A stretch of 64,000 nucleotides of DNA from CAVUMR01 sp963742715 (lineage in GTDB: Bacteria > Actinomycetota > Actinomycetes > Mycobacteriales > Micromonosporaceae): NCBI GenBank assembly GCA_963742715.1, contig CAVUMR010000003.1:434001-498000 (forward strand), written 5' to 3'. Within the stretch, counting starts at the first letter, position 1, and each line of letters begins with the position of its first letter. The translations under genes were made by a program, and so were the position numbers. Below the pieces are notes generated by a model. It was not told the DNA's origin, did no database searches, and was given only the letters and a program-made list of their open reading frames with translations. Shown here piece after piece: positions 33,276 through 42,162 of this stretch.

Positions 33276-34197
33276 AGCGCCACCTCGACATCGCCGTCGC
33301 CGCGGCGACGAACCGGCGGCGACCGGGCGGCAGCGACCGCCGCCACTCCTCGTCCACCCGCAGCGTCATCACACCGGTGGACAGCCGGATCCGGCTACCC
33401 GCGATCGTGTGCGACGCGGCCGGGCGTACCCCGCCGTCGGACAGGAAGTCCAGCTCGTCCGGGCGTACCGCCACGTCGTGCAGGGCGGCGACCCTGATCA
33501 GTTCCGTGGCCGGGTCGCGGACCAGGTCCTCGTACCGGACCACCACCCGCGGTACCCCGAGCCGGGCCAGCGCCGCGATGGACGCGTTCACGGTCACCCA
33601 GCGGCGGGCGACCGTACCGGTGGACCAGCGCGGCATCTCGGTACGGTGCGACGCCCCGGCCGGCAGCTTCACCGTCTTGCTCCAGGAGTAGGCCACGCCG
33701 CGCGGGTCGCGCACCACGTGCGCGATACCGAGTCGTACGCCCGGCGCGCGCCGCAGCGCGAAACCCAGCGACGGGCGCTTGGACGAGTCGACCACCACGG
33801 TCGCGCCGGCGGTGTCCGCGATCCCGCGGTACAGGGCGGTCAGGATCTCGGTGTACCGGCGTGCCGCCGTACCGAACGAGCCGGTCGGGGCGATCAGGCG
33901 CGGTATCCGGGCGGTCCGGTCCACCCGCCGCTGCAGCGCGAGTACCTCGTCCACCGGCGCGGCCGACCAGCCGCCGTACGCCCGCGCGCCCACCTCGGTC
34001 CAGAACGGGCAGTCGGTGAACCGCTCCCCGCACGCGCAGGTGACGTTCTGCCGGGGGCCGTTCTGCCACAGGTAGTACAGCTCGCCCACGCCGACGTGCG
34101 CGGGCAGCTGCCCGATCATCAGATCCGCGAGCGTCGAACCGCTGCGCGGCACGCCGCCGACGTACAGCACCCGCACCGGCGGACCCGGCTGAACCAC
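33262..34197 (-). CDS. Sulfotransferase with CxCG-CPFW motif (ST5)
   Basis: 311 residues. P-loop VLYVGGVPRSGSTLADLM is near the N-terminus, followed by the cysteine motif TCACGERFTDCPFWTEVG and AYGGWSAAPVDE. The 3'-phosphate motif is GIAHVVRDPRGVAYSW; C-terminal SRWRYGYR. It is the closest relative of ST4 in the window, so this pair looks like a duplication. GTG at 34197 is the start, with GAGGGAG about 6 bases upstream; a start at 34290 would add 31 residues without a ribosome site. Divergent from the Alg14-like gene. Confidence 0.87.
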   Translation of the reverse strand: MVQPGPPVRVLYVGGVPRSGSTLADLMIGQLPAHVGVGELYYLWQNGPRQNVTCACGERFTDCPFWTEVGARAYGGWSAAPVDEVLALQRRVDRTARIPRLIAPTGSFGTAARRYTEILTALYRGIADTAGATVVVDSSKRPSLGFALRRAPGVRLGIAHVVRDPRGVAYSWSKTVKLPAGASHRTEMPRWSTGTVARRWVTVNASIAALARLGVPRVVVRYEDLVRDPATELIRVAALHDVAVRPDELDFLSDGGVRPAASHTIAGSRIRLSTGVMTLRVDEEWRRSLPPGRRRFVAAATAMSRWRYGYR

Positions 34198-34506
34198 CTG
34201 GCACTCCCTCGTTCGCCGGCTGTCACCAGACCCGCACGGCTCGACTACCGGGCCGATCGGCCGGCCACCTGGGCCGGTCGGCGGCCTCACGCTGGTCGAC
34301 CGGCGCGATCACCCCTGGCCGTGCGCCGGGAGTCTACGCAGCGGGTACACGGTCGCCCAAAGGTTGTCGGCAGGTCGACGAAAAGTGTCATATGAATGAA
34401 CCTCGGAGCCGGAGATCAGTCTCTTCACGCTAACCTTCGCTGGCTTGCACATATCCAGCTTTCCTCTGGAAAGTCGCAGGCCAACGTCCAGCTGGGAGGA
34501 GTGCCG
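34198..34506. other. Divergent intergenic region (309 bp), no gene seen
   Basis: Separates the ST4/ST5 pair (leftward) from the Alg14-like operon (rightward). The part from about 34360 to 34480 is clearly AT-richer than the flanks (for example AAAAGTGTCATATGAATGAA), so both promoters probably lie here. I could not place -35/-10 boxes with confidence. It ends in GGGAGGA, the ribosome site of the gene at 34507. Confidence 0.5.
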
Positions 34507-34986
34507 ATGCCGGTGGATCGGGCACGCCAGGGCGCGCGCCGGGTGCTGCTGGTCGGCTCCAGCGGCGGGCACCTGGCCCAGCTGCTGGCGCTCGAACCGT
34601 GGTGGTCGACGCGGGACCGGTTGTGGGTCACCTTCGACACCACCGACGCGGTTTCGCTGCTGGCCGGGGAGCAGGTGGTCTGGGCGCACCATCCGACCAC
34701 GCGCAATATCCGCAACCTGGTCCGGAATGCCGTATTAGCAATGAAACTGCTCCGGCGGGAGAAGGTGGACGCGGTGATCACCACGGGCGCCGGCGTCGCC
34801 CTGCCGTTCGTGGCGCTGGCCCGGCTTCGGCGCATTCCCACGGTGTACATCGAGGTGTACGACCGGCTCGACTCGCCCACCCTCACCGCGCGGCTGTGCC
34901 GGCCGTTCCTGTCCGCGATGCTGGTCCAGTGGGAAGAGCAGTTGCGCTCGTACCCGCGTGCCACCGTCGTCGGGACTCTCCTGTGA
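34507..34986 (+). CDS. Alg14/PssD/EpsE-like glycosyltransferase membrane-anchor subunit
   Basis: 159 residues covering the Alg14-like half of a two-part GT28-type glycosyltransferase: RRVLLVGSSGGHLAQLLAL at the N-terminus, then AVITTGAGVALPFVALA and IPTVYIEVYDRLDSPTLTAR. In bacteria (PssD, CpsF, EpsE) this half binds the acceptor and recruits the catalytic Alg13-like half. That half is encoded immediately downstream with a 4-base overlap (GTGA), here fused to a sulfotransferase. GGGAGGA lies 6 bases before the ATG at 34507; earlier in-frame starts have no such site. Confidence 0.85.
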   Translation: MPVDRARQGARRVLLVGSSGGHLAQLLALEPWWSTRDRLWVTFDTTDAVSLLAGEQVVWAHHPTTRNIRNLVRNAVLAMKLLRREKVDAVITTGAGVALPFVALARLRRIPTVYIEVYDRLDSPTLTARLCRPFLSAMLVQWEEQLRSYPRATVVGTLL

Positions 34987-36587
34987 GCGCGGCTCCCGAG
35001 GACGGGCAGCAGCCACTGGTGCTGGTCGTGGTCGGTACCGACGTCCACCGGTTCGACCGGCTGATGGACTGGCTGCGCCGGTGGTACGACGCGCAGCCGC
35101 GGCCACCGCGGCTGGTCGTCCAGTACGGCACCTCCACCGCACCGGGCCTGCCCGGCGCGTGCGAGTTCCTCGATCACTCCGGGCTGCAGCAGGCGATGGC
35201 GGACGCGACGCTCGTGGTCTGCCACGGCGGTCCGGCCACCATCACCGAGGCGCGCCGGCACCGGAACCTGCCGATCGTGGTACCCCGGGATCCCGCCCGG
35301 GACGAGCACGTCGACAACCACCAGCAACTGTTCTCCCGTCGCCTCGGCGCGGCCGGCATGGTCCGGCTGTGCGAGGACGAGAGCGAGTTCACCGCCGCGC
35401 TGGACGCCGGACTGGCCGATCCCGGCCGGTACCGCCTGGACGCGGCGCACGACGCCGAGCAGAGCCGGCGGGCCGCGGTGGCCCGGGTGGGCGAGGTCAT
35501 CGACGGGCTGGCAGCGGCCCGCCGGCTGCCTCCGCCCGGCCGCTCGGACGCGCCGGACACGCCACGGGTGCTGTTCGTCGGCGGCCTCGGCCGTAGCGGC
35601 TCCACCCTGTTGGAGCTGCTCCTGGCGGCCAGCCCGGCGGTGTGCCCGGTCGGCGAGGTCGTACACCTGTGGGAGCGCGGCCTGCTCGCGAACGAGCGGT
35701 GCGGCTGCGGCGAGCTCTTCGCCGAGTGCCCGTTCTGGGAGAAGGTCGGACGGGTCGCGTTCGGCGGCTGGGACCAGATCGACCCGGCCAAGGTCCTCGC
35801 GCTCAAGTCCGCGGTGGACCGGACCCGGCACATCCCGCGACTGGCCCGCCGCCGGCTCGGCCCGGGCGTGCGGTCGACCATCGAGGAGTACGCCGACCTG
35901 TACACCCGGATCTACGCGGCCGCGCTGGAGGTGTCCGGCGCGAGCGTCGTGGTCGACACGTCCAAGCACGCCTCGCTCGCGTTCGCGCTGCGCTGGGCGC
36001 ACGATCTGGACCTGCGGGTAGTACACCTGGTGCGGGACAGCCGGGGCGTGACGTACTCCTGGAGCAAGCAGGTACGCCGGCCCGAGGTCGCCGACGCCGA
36101 GGCGTACATGCCGCGGTACTCCCCGGTCGGCGTGGCCGCGCTGTGGAACACCCAGAACGCGGCCTTCCATCTGCTGGACCGTCGCGGCGTACCGGTACAC
36201 CGGCTGCGCTACGAGGATCTGACCGCCGACCCGCTCCGGGAGCTGGCGCTGGTACGCGAGTTCGCCGGCCTGTCCCCCGACCCGACCGGGCGGCACGCCG
36301 GGCTGCGCGACGTCACCGCCGGCACCCCCGGTACCCCTGACGGGGTCGGCACCGGGCTCGAGTTGCCGGACGGCCTGCCGGCCGCGCACACCGTGGCCGG
36401 CAACCCGTTGCGGTTCGCCGGCGGGCCGCTGCGGATCAGGCCGGACCTGGCCTGGCGGTCGGCCATGGCCGCCGGCAGCCGCCGATTGGTGGCCAGCCTG
36501 ACCCTGCCGCTGGCGATGCGGTACGGCTATCTACGGCGCGGTGGCGACCTCAGCACCCGGCCGCACCCGCTCCAGGAGGATGCATGA
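34983..36587 (+). CDS. Alg13-like glycosyltransferase fused to a sulfotransferase (ST6)
   Basis: 534 residues in one uninterrupted frame. About 1-170 is an Alg13/PssE-like donor-binding domain (LVLVVVGTDVHRFDRLMDWL; CHGGPATITEARRHRNLPIV, HVDNHQ). After a Pro-rich linker (RRLPPPGRSDAPDTP), residues from about 194 form a complete sulfotransferase: P-loop FVGGLGRSGSTLLELLLA, cysteine motif RCGCGELFAECPFWEKVG, AFGGWDQID, and LRVVHLVRDSRGVTYSW. The end MRYGYLRRGG matches ST2, ST4 and ST5. The protein presumably pairs with the upstream Alg14-like subunit to add a sugar, and sulfates the same or a nearby residue. Both flanking junctions overlap by 4 bases. Confidence 0.9.
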   Translation: MSAAPEDGQQPLVLVVVGTDVHRFDRLMDWLRRWYDAQPRPPRLVVQYGTSTAPGLPGACEFLDHSGLQQAMADATLVVCHGGPATITEARRHRNLPIVVPRDPARDEHVDNHQQLFSRRLGAAGMVRLCEDESEFTAALDAGLADPGRYRLDAAHDAEQSRRAAVARVGEVIDGLAAARRLPPPGRSDAPDTPRVLFVGGLGRSGSTLLELLLAASPAVCPVGEVVHLWERGLLANERCGCGELFAECPFWEKVGRVAFGGWDQIDPAKVLALKSAVDRTRHIPRLARRRLGPGVRSTIEEYADLYTRIYAAALEVSGASVVVDTSKHASLAFALRWAHDLDLRVVHLVRDSRGVTYSWSKQVRRPEVADAEAYMPRYSPVGVAALWNTQNAAFHLLDRRGVPVHRLRYEDLTADPLRELALVREFAGLSPDPTGRHAGLRDVTAGTPGTPDGVGTGLELPDGLPAAHTVAGNPLRFAGGPLRIRPDLAWRSAMAAGSRRLVASLTLPLAMRYGYLRRGGDLSTRPHPLQEDA

Positions 36588-37510
36588 ACAAGCCCGTGCC
36601 GGCCCCGAGCGTCACCGTGGTGGTGCCCACCCGCGACCGGCCCGAGCTGCTCCGCGGCACCCTGGACGCGATCATCGGCCAGGACTACCCGGGTGAGATC
36701 ACCACGATCGTTGTGCACGACCAGAGCGTGCCGGACACCTCGCTGGTCCGGGACAACGCGTCCCGGTCGGTACAGGTGATCACCAACGACCGCGCGCCCG
36801 GCCTGGCCGGCGCCCGCAACGCGGGCATCCTGGCCGCCAAGGGAGACCTGGTCGCCTTCTGCGACGACGACGACGTGTGGCTGCCCGGCAAGCTGACCGC
36901 CCAGGTCGCCGCGCTCGCCGCCAATCCCGACGCCGAGCTGGTCTGCTGCGGGGTACGGATCTGCTACGACGACGTCGAGGTGGACCGGCCGCTGGACCAG
37001 CGCCGGGTCGAACTCGCCCACCTGCTGCGCAGCCGGCTGACCGAGCTGCACCCGTCCACGTTCCTGTTCCGCCGGATCGCGCTGGTGGACGGCATCGGGC
37101 TGGTCGACGAGCAGATCCCGGGCAGCTACGCGGAGGACTACGAACTCCTGCTGCGGGCCGCCCGCCGGGGGCCACTGCTCAACCTTCCTGAGGTGTACGT
37201 CCGGGTGCGCTGGCACAAGCGGTCCTACTTCGCCCGCCGCTGGGAGACCATCGCCACGGCGCTGCAGTGGCTGCTCACCCGGTACCCGGAGTTCGCCACC
37301 GAGCCGCGGGGCGAGGCCCGGGTGACCGGCCAGATCGCGTTCGCGCACGCCGCCATGGGTGAACGGCGCGCGGCCGTACGGTGGGCCCGGCGCACGCTGC
37401 GGCACTCGCCGCGGGAGGCGCGGGCGTACCTCGCCCTGGCCGTGGCGAGCCGGCTCGTCGGAGCCGACCGGGTACTGGCCGGGCTGCACGCCCGCGGCCG
37501 CGGTATCTGA
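36584..37510 (+). CDS. Family 2 glycosyltransferase
   Basis: 308 residues with a GT-A fold typical of GT2: VTVVVPTRDRPELLRGTLDAI at the start, GLAGARNAGILAAKGDLVAF, the metal-binding CDDDDVW, and later SYAEDYELLLRAARRG (the ED of the acceptor site). It is inverting and cytoplasmic, and would extend the lipid-linked repeat unit. The C-terminal 70 residues are helical and Arg-rich. ATG overlaps the fusion gene by 4 bases; last gene of the three-gene operon and followed by a strong terminator. Confidence 0.88.
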   Translation: MNKPVPAPSVTVVVPTRDRPELLRGTLDAIIGQDYPGEITTIVVHDQSVPDTSLVRDNASRSVQVITNDRAPGLAGARNAGILAAKGDLVAFCDDDDVWLPGKLTAQVAALAANPDAELVCCGVRICYDDVEVDRPLDQRRVELAHLLRSRLTELHPSTFLFRRIALVDGIGLVDEQIPGSYAEDYELLLRAARRGPLLNLPEVYVRVRWHKRSYFARRWETIATALQWLLTRYPEFATEPRGEARVTGQIAFAHAAMGERRAAVRWARRTLRHSPREARAYLALAVASRLVGADRVLAGLHARGRGI

Positions 37511-37550
37511 GCGGCTCGGCCCGCGCCACTCGACGCACTGACCTCAGGCA

Positions 37551-37592
37551 CACAGAGCCGGCGCGCACCTTTCGGTGCGCGCCGGCTCTGTG
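37551..37592. terminator. Bidirectional terminator between convergent genes
   Basis: Perfect 19-bp stem (CACAGAGCCGGCGCGCACC and its complement) with a 4-base TTTC loop, midway between the stops of the GT2 gene (37510) and the DNRLRE/GH26-like gene (37654). It can serve both directions. Confidence 0.88.
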
Positions 37593-37607
37593 ACCGCTGT
37601 TCTCCCT

Positions 37608-37671
37608 GGTACTTCGCGTAGGTGGTACCTCGCGTAGTTGGTACTTATCGCGGTTAGTACTTCGCGTAGTT
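37608..37671. repeat. Four tandem 16-bp units across a stop codon
   Basis: Units GGTACTTCGCGTAGGT, GGTACCTCGCGTAGTT, GGTACTTATCGCGGTT and AGTACTTCGCGTAGTT start at 37608, 37624, 37640 and 37656. The last unit encodes the C-terminal NYAKY of the leftward gene; the other three lie beyond its stop. Confidence 0.8.
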
Positions 37672-39315
37672 GACGCACCAGCTGCGCCATGCGCTCTGGC
37701 TCGCTCCGTCGATCAACCGGTAATCGTTGCTGGCCCGCAGCATGACGTCGAAGTACGTCACCCAGGCCGCGCCCTGGTTGGTCAGGTAGTCGGCTACCGA
37801 GCGGATCCACGCGGCCCGTCCGGAACCACTGTCACCCTTGACCAGCAGACTGCCGGTCTCCGCGATCCCGAACGGCTTGCCGACCGAACGGGAGGCCTCG
37901 ACGGCCGGACCGAAGATGTTGGCCGCCTCGCCGTACTTGTTCTTGTGGATGCCGGAGTTGTAGCAGTCCCAGCCGAGTACGTCGATCACGTCGTCGCCCG
38001 CGTAGTAGTCCTTCCAGTTGCGGTGCGAGTTCTTCGACAACGACCAGCACATCAGGGTAAGCGTGGCGCGCAGGCGCGGGTTGCCCGCCTGGTCGGCCAT
38101 GCCGGCGATCCGACGCCAGGCAGCCCGGTAGTCGGTCGCGTTGAACTCACCGTTTTCGATGTTGTCCTCGGGCTCGTGGTAGTACACCCAGTAGATGTCC
38201 CGGTCCTTGGGCGCGTTCGCGAACCAGTTGCGCAGGTACGAGTCCTGCTTGCCGGCGATCACGTCCCGCGGCGAGGCCTTGAACGACACCACGACGGTAC
38301 GGTTCACGCTGCCGGCGCGACCCGGCCAGTTCGCCGGCAGGCCCGGGTAGAACACCCGTACCGCGCGCAGCGGGCCGTACGTCTTGTCGGCGCGTGCTAT
38401 CGCCTGATCCCACGACTCACCGGAGCGCACCTCGATGCTCGCGCCCGGCAGGGTCTCGCCGCCCGGAGGCAGCGGGGCCACGGTCTGGGTCGGCTTCACC
38501 GTGGGCGTACCGGTCGGAGTCGGGCCGGGCCCGATCGTCGCGGTACCGGTGGCCGTCGGCTGTGCGGTCGGGTCACCGTTGGCCTGCCAGCTGATCACCA
38601 GTCGTGGACCGTCGGTGCCGTGCTCCGAGGAGTACATGGTGGCGACCGAGTCGTCGGTCGGGTTCACCACCGCGAACGAGAACACGCCCGCGCCGGTCAC
38701 CAGGCCGGTCAGGTCCCAGGACAGCTGCTTGGTCCGCGCCTTCGTGACCGTCGCGGTCGTCAGCGTGGAGCCGACCACCGGGGCCCGCGGGTACACGACG
38801 TCCCGCTCGGACCAGGCGGTGTCCAGTACCTGGTGCAGGTCAACCCGCCCGGGCTGGTTCCGGTCGGAGTCCGTGACGAGCTGTACCGACTGGATCTCGG
38901 CGCCCGCCGGCAGCTCCGGTACCTGGAACTTCAGGTACGTACGGGTGTGCAGGCTCGACCGGTTGCTCGCGGTGAGCTTGGCGTCGTCGCCGTTGTGCGC
39001 CCAGGGGTACTCGGCCATGACATAGGTGTCCTCGGCCGCGCCAACGGTCATGGTCTGCAACTCGCTGCCGGTGGACGTGTTGCCCCACACGACGAACGCG
39101 CCGCTGCCGACACCGCTGACGGCCAACACCATGCCGAACACGAGCGCCAGGCGCCGCAACCGACGTGGCCGCCGACGGGGTGGCGGCGCGACATGCTGGC
39201 CTCGGCCCTTCCGGGGGCCGCCGGGCGGTGTCGGGCCGCGCCCATCACCAAAGTCGGCGCGGTGGGTCGGGGGGTCGGCGAGGGAGGGGAGGGGGTGGGT
39301 GGAGGAGAGCTGCAC
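37654..39315 (-). CDS. Secreted DNRLRE-domain protein with GH26-like catalytic domain
   Basis: 553 residues. A basic N-terminus and a membrane/signal segment (LALVFGMVLAVSGVGSGAF) precede a DNRLRE-type beta-domain (AEDTYVMAEYPWAHNG ... TYLKFQVPELP ... HGTDGPRLVISW). A Thr/Pro linker follows, then a GH26-like domain with YWVYYHEPED (presumed acid/base Glu) and KPFGIAETGS (presumed nucleophile Glu). It is likely exported and attached to or acting on extracellular glycan. GTG at 39315 has AAGGAG 4 bases upstream. The sequence encoding the C-terminal NYAKY is echoed in a tandem repeat just past the stop. Confidence 0.75.
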   Translation of the reverse strand: MQLSSTHPLPSLADPPTHRADFGDGRGPTPPGGPRKGRGQHVAPPPRRRPRRLRRLALVFGMVLAVSGVGSGAFVVWGNTSTGSELQTMTVGAAEDTYVMAEYPWAHNGDDAKLTASNRSSLHTRTYLKFQVPELPAGAEIQSVQLVTDSDRNQPGRVDLHQVLDTAWSERDVVYPRAPVVGSTLTTATVTKARTKQLSWDLTGLVTGAGVFSFAVVNPTDDSVATMYSSEHGTDGPRLVISWQANGDPTAQPTATGTATIGPGPTPTGTPTVKPTQTVAPLPPGGETLPGASIEVRSGESWDQAIARADKTYGPLRAVRVFYPGLPANWPGRAGSVNRTVVVSFKASPRDVIAGKQDSYLRNWFANAPKDRDIYWVYYHEPEDNIENGEFNATDYRAAWRRIAGMADQAGNPRLRATLTLMCWSLSKNSHRNWKDYYAGDDVIDVLGWDCYNSGIHKNKYGEAANIFGPAVEASRSVGKPFGIAETGSLLVKGDSGSGRAAWIRSVADYLTNQGAAWVTYFDVMLRASNDYRLIDGASQSAWRSWCVNYAKY

Positions 39316-39861
39316 TTCGCTCCTTGCGTCGGGGGGAGTGCCCCGCTACCACGACGCGACGCGCCGAACGCCACACCGCGAACACTCCCACAAACGGATC
39401 GGTCGCCCACTGCGGTCGGGGACGGCCAACAGCTGACGATCGCTTTGTGTGCTCCCGATGTGCTGCCGCGGCGCTAACCGGGCCGGCCCATCGGGCGCTA
39501 GCCCATGAAACAGCATGTCCCGCCACAGTGGTGGCAAGGAAAGATCGAATTAAGGCACATTTCAGCTAAATATTTGGCAGCGCGATTTGGGTAAGTCTGC
39601 GTCGTCTGGGGGAATCGCAACGTGGGCACCGCGATAAGGCCAGTGCCCGGGTCCGGGAATGATCAGCTTAGCGGGACCGGGCCGGCTACGGCGTCGATCA
39701 CGCGCTCCGGCGCGCTACCTCGATGGCGGCGTTCCCACCCGGCGCGTACCGGGTGCCGGCGCGGTTGCGGCGACCGCTCGCGGCTCTGCCACGTCGCCGG
39801 GTGCCGGCGGCTCGCACCGAGCGTCGGGGCGGCCTGACCTGGATCAATGGGTACGGACGGC
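39316..39861. other. 546-bp region without a convincing gene
   Basis: Lies between two leftward genes. The part at 39540-39610 is AT-rich (CAGCTAAATATTTGGCAG) and is the likely promoter zone for the DNRLRE/GH26-like gene. Open frames here are short, lack ribosome sites and read against the local codon pattern. A GGGCAC...GTGCCC pair near 39624-39648 could be a weak terminator for the penicillin-binding protein gene. Confidence 0.5.
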
Positions 39862-42138
39862 TCAGTGGCCCCGGCCGCGGCGACGCGCCGGCGGCTGCGG
39901 CGAGTCAGCCGGATGGTCCCGGTCCGAACCGGCGCGCGAACTGTGGTCCGAACGCGGCGCTGCCGCTGCGCCACTGAACTGGCCGTCCCGCCCGTACGCG
40001 ATGCTCCTCGGCTCGGGTGCGAAATTGACCACCCGTTTACCGCGCGAGCCATCCCGCAGGGTCAGCGCAACCGCCTCGATCGGTTTGTTCGACTGCCAAT
40101 CGCCGACCGCGTGGAACGGGTTATCCGGATCGGCGAAGAATGACGCGGCGGCCAATTGCGGGGTGAATCCGACAAACCACGCGGCCCGGGTGTTGTCAGT
40201 CGTACCGGTCTTCCCCGCCACCGGACGACCGACGATCCCGCCGACCTGAGGTGCGGTGCTCCAGCCGCCGCAGGACCCGTAGAACGGCTTGTTGTTCACC
40301 GGGCAGCGGGCCACATCCGTGGCGGCGCGGGCCACCGACTGTCGTACCGCCTGGTGGCACGTCGGCCCCACCTTGACCGGCTTGCCCGCGACGTCCGTGA
40401 TGGACAGCACCGGCAGCGGCGCGCAGTACTTGCCCTGGGCCGCCACGGTGGCGTACGCGTTGGCCATCTCCAGCGGCACCGTGTTGGCCACGCCGAGGGT
40501 GAACGCACCCCACTGCCGGGTCGCGCCCGGCACGGTCGCCTGGTGCCGGTCCACCGAGTCGCGCCAGTGCAGGCCGACCCGTTCCGCCATCCGTACCGCG
40601 TTGGCGGCACCGACCCGCTCGATGAGCTGCGCGAAGAAGGTGTTGACCGACTTGCCGAAGCCGGACCAGAGGTTCTGGCTGCCGGTCATCGCGTTGCTCG
40701 CGTTCTGCGGGCACCACATGCCCCCGCAGGACGAGTTGCCGGTCGCCTCTCCGAAGAACACCTTGGACTTGTACCGGGCCGGCGCGTAGATGCTGGTATC
40801 CATCGAGATGCCCCGGTCCAGGGCGGCGAGCAGGGTGAACATCTTGAAGGTCGAACCGGCCTGGTAGCCGGGCAACCCGGTCCCGCCGGAGAGCAGCGGA
40901 TTCACCGTATTCGGGTAGTTGCCCTTGATCCCCCGGGCCCGTTTCGCCGGCTCGGTGTTGGCGCCGTTGTGGCGCTGGTCGAGGCTGTAGTTCCGGTTCA
41001 CCGCCATCGCCTTGATCCGGCCGGAACCGGGTTCGACGACGACCATGCCGAACGCGTACTGGCTCGACTTTGATTCACGTTCGAGAATGTGCCGCTGGGC
41101 GGCGGCCTGGATCCCCGGGTCCAGCGTGGTCACGATCCGGAAGCCGCCCCGGCGGAGCTTCTGCTCGCGTTCGGTCGTGGTGTCGCCGAACATCGGCTGC
41201 GCGCGCCACCACTCCTTGAAGTAGTCGCAGAAGAAGCCCCAGTCGTTGTGCTTGGGCGTAACCGACACGCATTCGTTGGGCCGTGGCCGCAGGCGCAGCG
41301 TGATCGGCTGCTGCTTGGCGGTGATCGCTTCCTCGCCGGTTACATATTCCTGCTCGACCATCCGGTCGATGACCCAGTTCCGCCGGTCCAGCGCGGCGCT
41401 CGTATCGACACCGGCCGGATCGAAATCACTGGGCGCTTTCACCAGACCGGCCAGGGTCGCCGCTTCGGTCATCGTCAACGATGCCGGGGCCTTGCCGAAA
41501 TAGACCTGACTCGCGGCCCAGACGCCATAGGTCTGATGGCCGAAATATGCGATGTTGAGATATCGCTCGAGAATCTCGTCTTTGGTCAGCTGCTTTTCCA
41601 GGCCGATCGCAAAGCGGATTTCCCGCAGTTTCCGGTCTGCCGTCTTCTCCGTCGCGGCCTGCACCTCTTCGGCATTCTTCGCCGAATACACCAGCACGTT
41701 TCGTACGTACTGCATGGTGAGTGTCGACGCGCCCTCGGAGACCCGGCCGGACTGGTTGTTCGCCACGAAGGCGCGCACCATGCCCTTGAAGTCCACGCCG
41801 TGGTGCTGGTAGAAGCGGGCGTCCTCGGCCGCGACCACCGCCTTCTGCATCAGCGGTGCGACCGCGGTAATCGGCACATCGTGACGGTTCTCCTCGTAGA
41901 ACGAGGTAATCAGGGTGTGACCGTCGGCGGCGAAGACGTCCGTGGTTTCCGGCAGCGGCGGGATCGCCAACGAGCTGGGTAGCTCGTCGAACCGTTCACT
42001 GCTGGTTTTCGCGCCCAGACCGGCGAGCGCTACGGCGGGAAACAACGCCGCGGCGACAACCATCCCGGCGATCAGGCCGGCCACCAGCAACAACCCGGCA
42101 TCGGCCAGAATTCCGTGGTCGCGCGACCTGCGACGCAT
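39862..42138 (-). CDS. Class A penicillin-binding protein (transglycosylase/transpeptidase)
   Basis: 758 residues. A short cytoplasmic head and one membrane anchor (about 13-42) precede a GT51 transglycosylase domain with VVAAEDARFYQHHGVDFKG and GASTLTMQYVRN. The transpeptidase domain shows the three serine-acyltransferase motifs: STFK in YQAGSTFKMF, SVN, and KTG in AGKTGTTDNTRAAWF. It polymerises and cross-links peptidoglycan. Several cysteines (CGGMWC, CPVNNKPFYGSC) suggest extracellular disulfides, as in actinobacterial PBPs. The Ser/Arg/Pro-rich tail is not conserved. Position next to polysaccharide genes may be incidental. Confidence 0.93.
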   Translation of the reverse strand: MRRRSRDHGILADAGLLLVAGLIAGMVVAAALFPAVALAGLGAKTSSERFDELPSSLAIPPLPETTDVFAADGHTLITSFYEENRHDVPITAVAPLMQKAVVAAEDARFYQHHGVDFKGMVRAFVANNQSGRVSEGASTLTMQYVRNVLVYSAKNAEEVQAATEKTADRKLREIRFAIGLEKQLTKDEILERYLNIAYFGHQTYGVWAASQVYFGKAPASLTMTEAATLAGLVKAPSDFDPAGVDTSAALDRRNWVIDRMVEQEYVTGEEAITAKQQPITLRLRPRPNECVSVTPKHNDWGFFCDYFKEWWRAQPMFGDTTTEREQKLRRGGFRIVTTLDPGIQAAAQRHILERESKSSQYAFGMVVVEPGSGRIKAMAVNRNYSLDQRHNGANTEPAKRARGIKGNYPNTVNPLLSGGTGLPGYQAGSTFKMFTLLAALDRGISMDTSIYAPARYKSKVFFGEATGNSSCGGMWCPQNASNAMTGSQNLWSGFGKSVNTFFAQLIERVGAANAVRMAERVGLHWRDSVDRHQATVPGATRQWGAFTLGVANTVPLEMANAYATVAAQGKYCAPLPVLSITDVAGKPVKVGPTCHQAVRQSVARAATDVARCPVNNKPFYGSCGGWSTAPQVGGIVGRPVAGKTGTTDNTRAAWFVGFTPQLAAASFFADPDNPFHAVGDWQSNKPIEAVALTLRDGSRGKRVVNFAPEPRSIAYGRDGQFSGAAAAPRSDHSSRAGSDRDHPADSPQPPARRRGRGH

Positions 42139-42162
42139 AGTTGCCAGCCTAGATCACTTAGC

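Noticed and set aside
39862..42138. Penicillin-binding protein as a dedicated part of the polysaccharide system
   Set aside because: It is a standard class A PBP with all catalytic motifs and its own promoter region; adjacency alone is not evidence.
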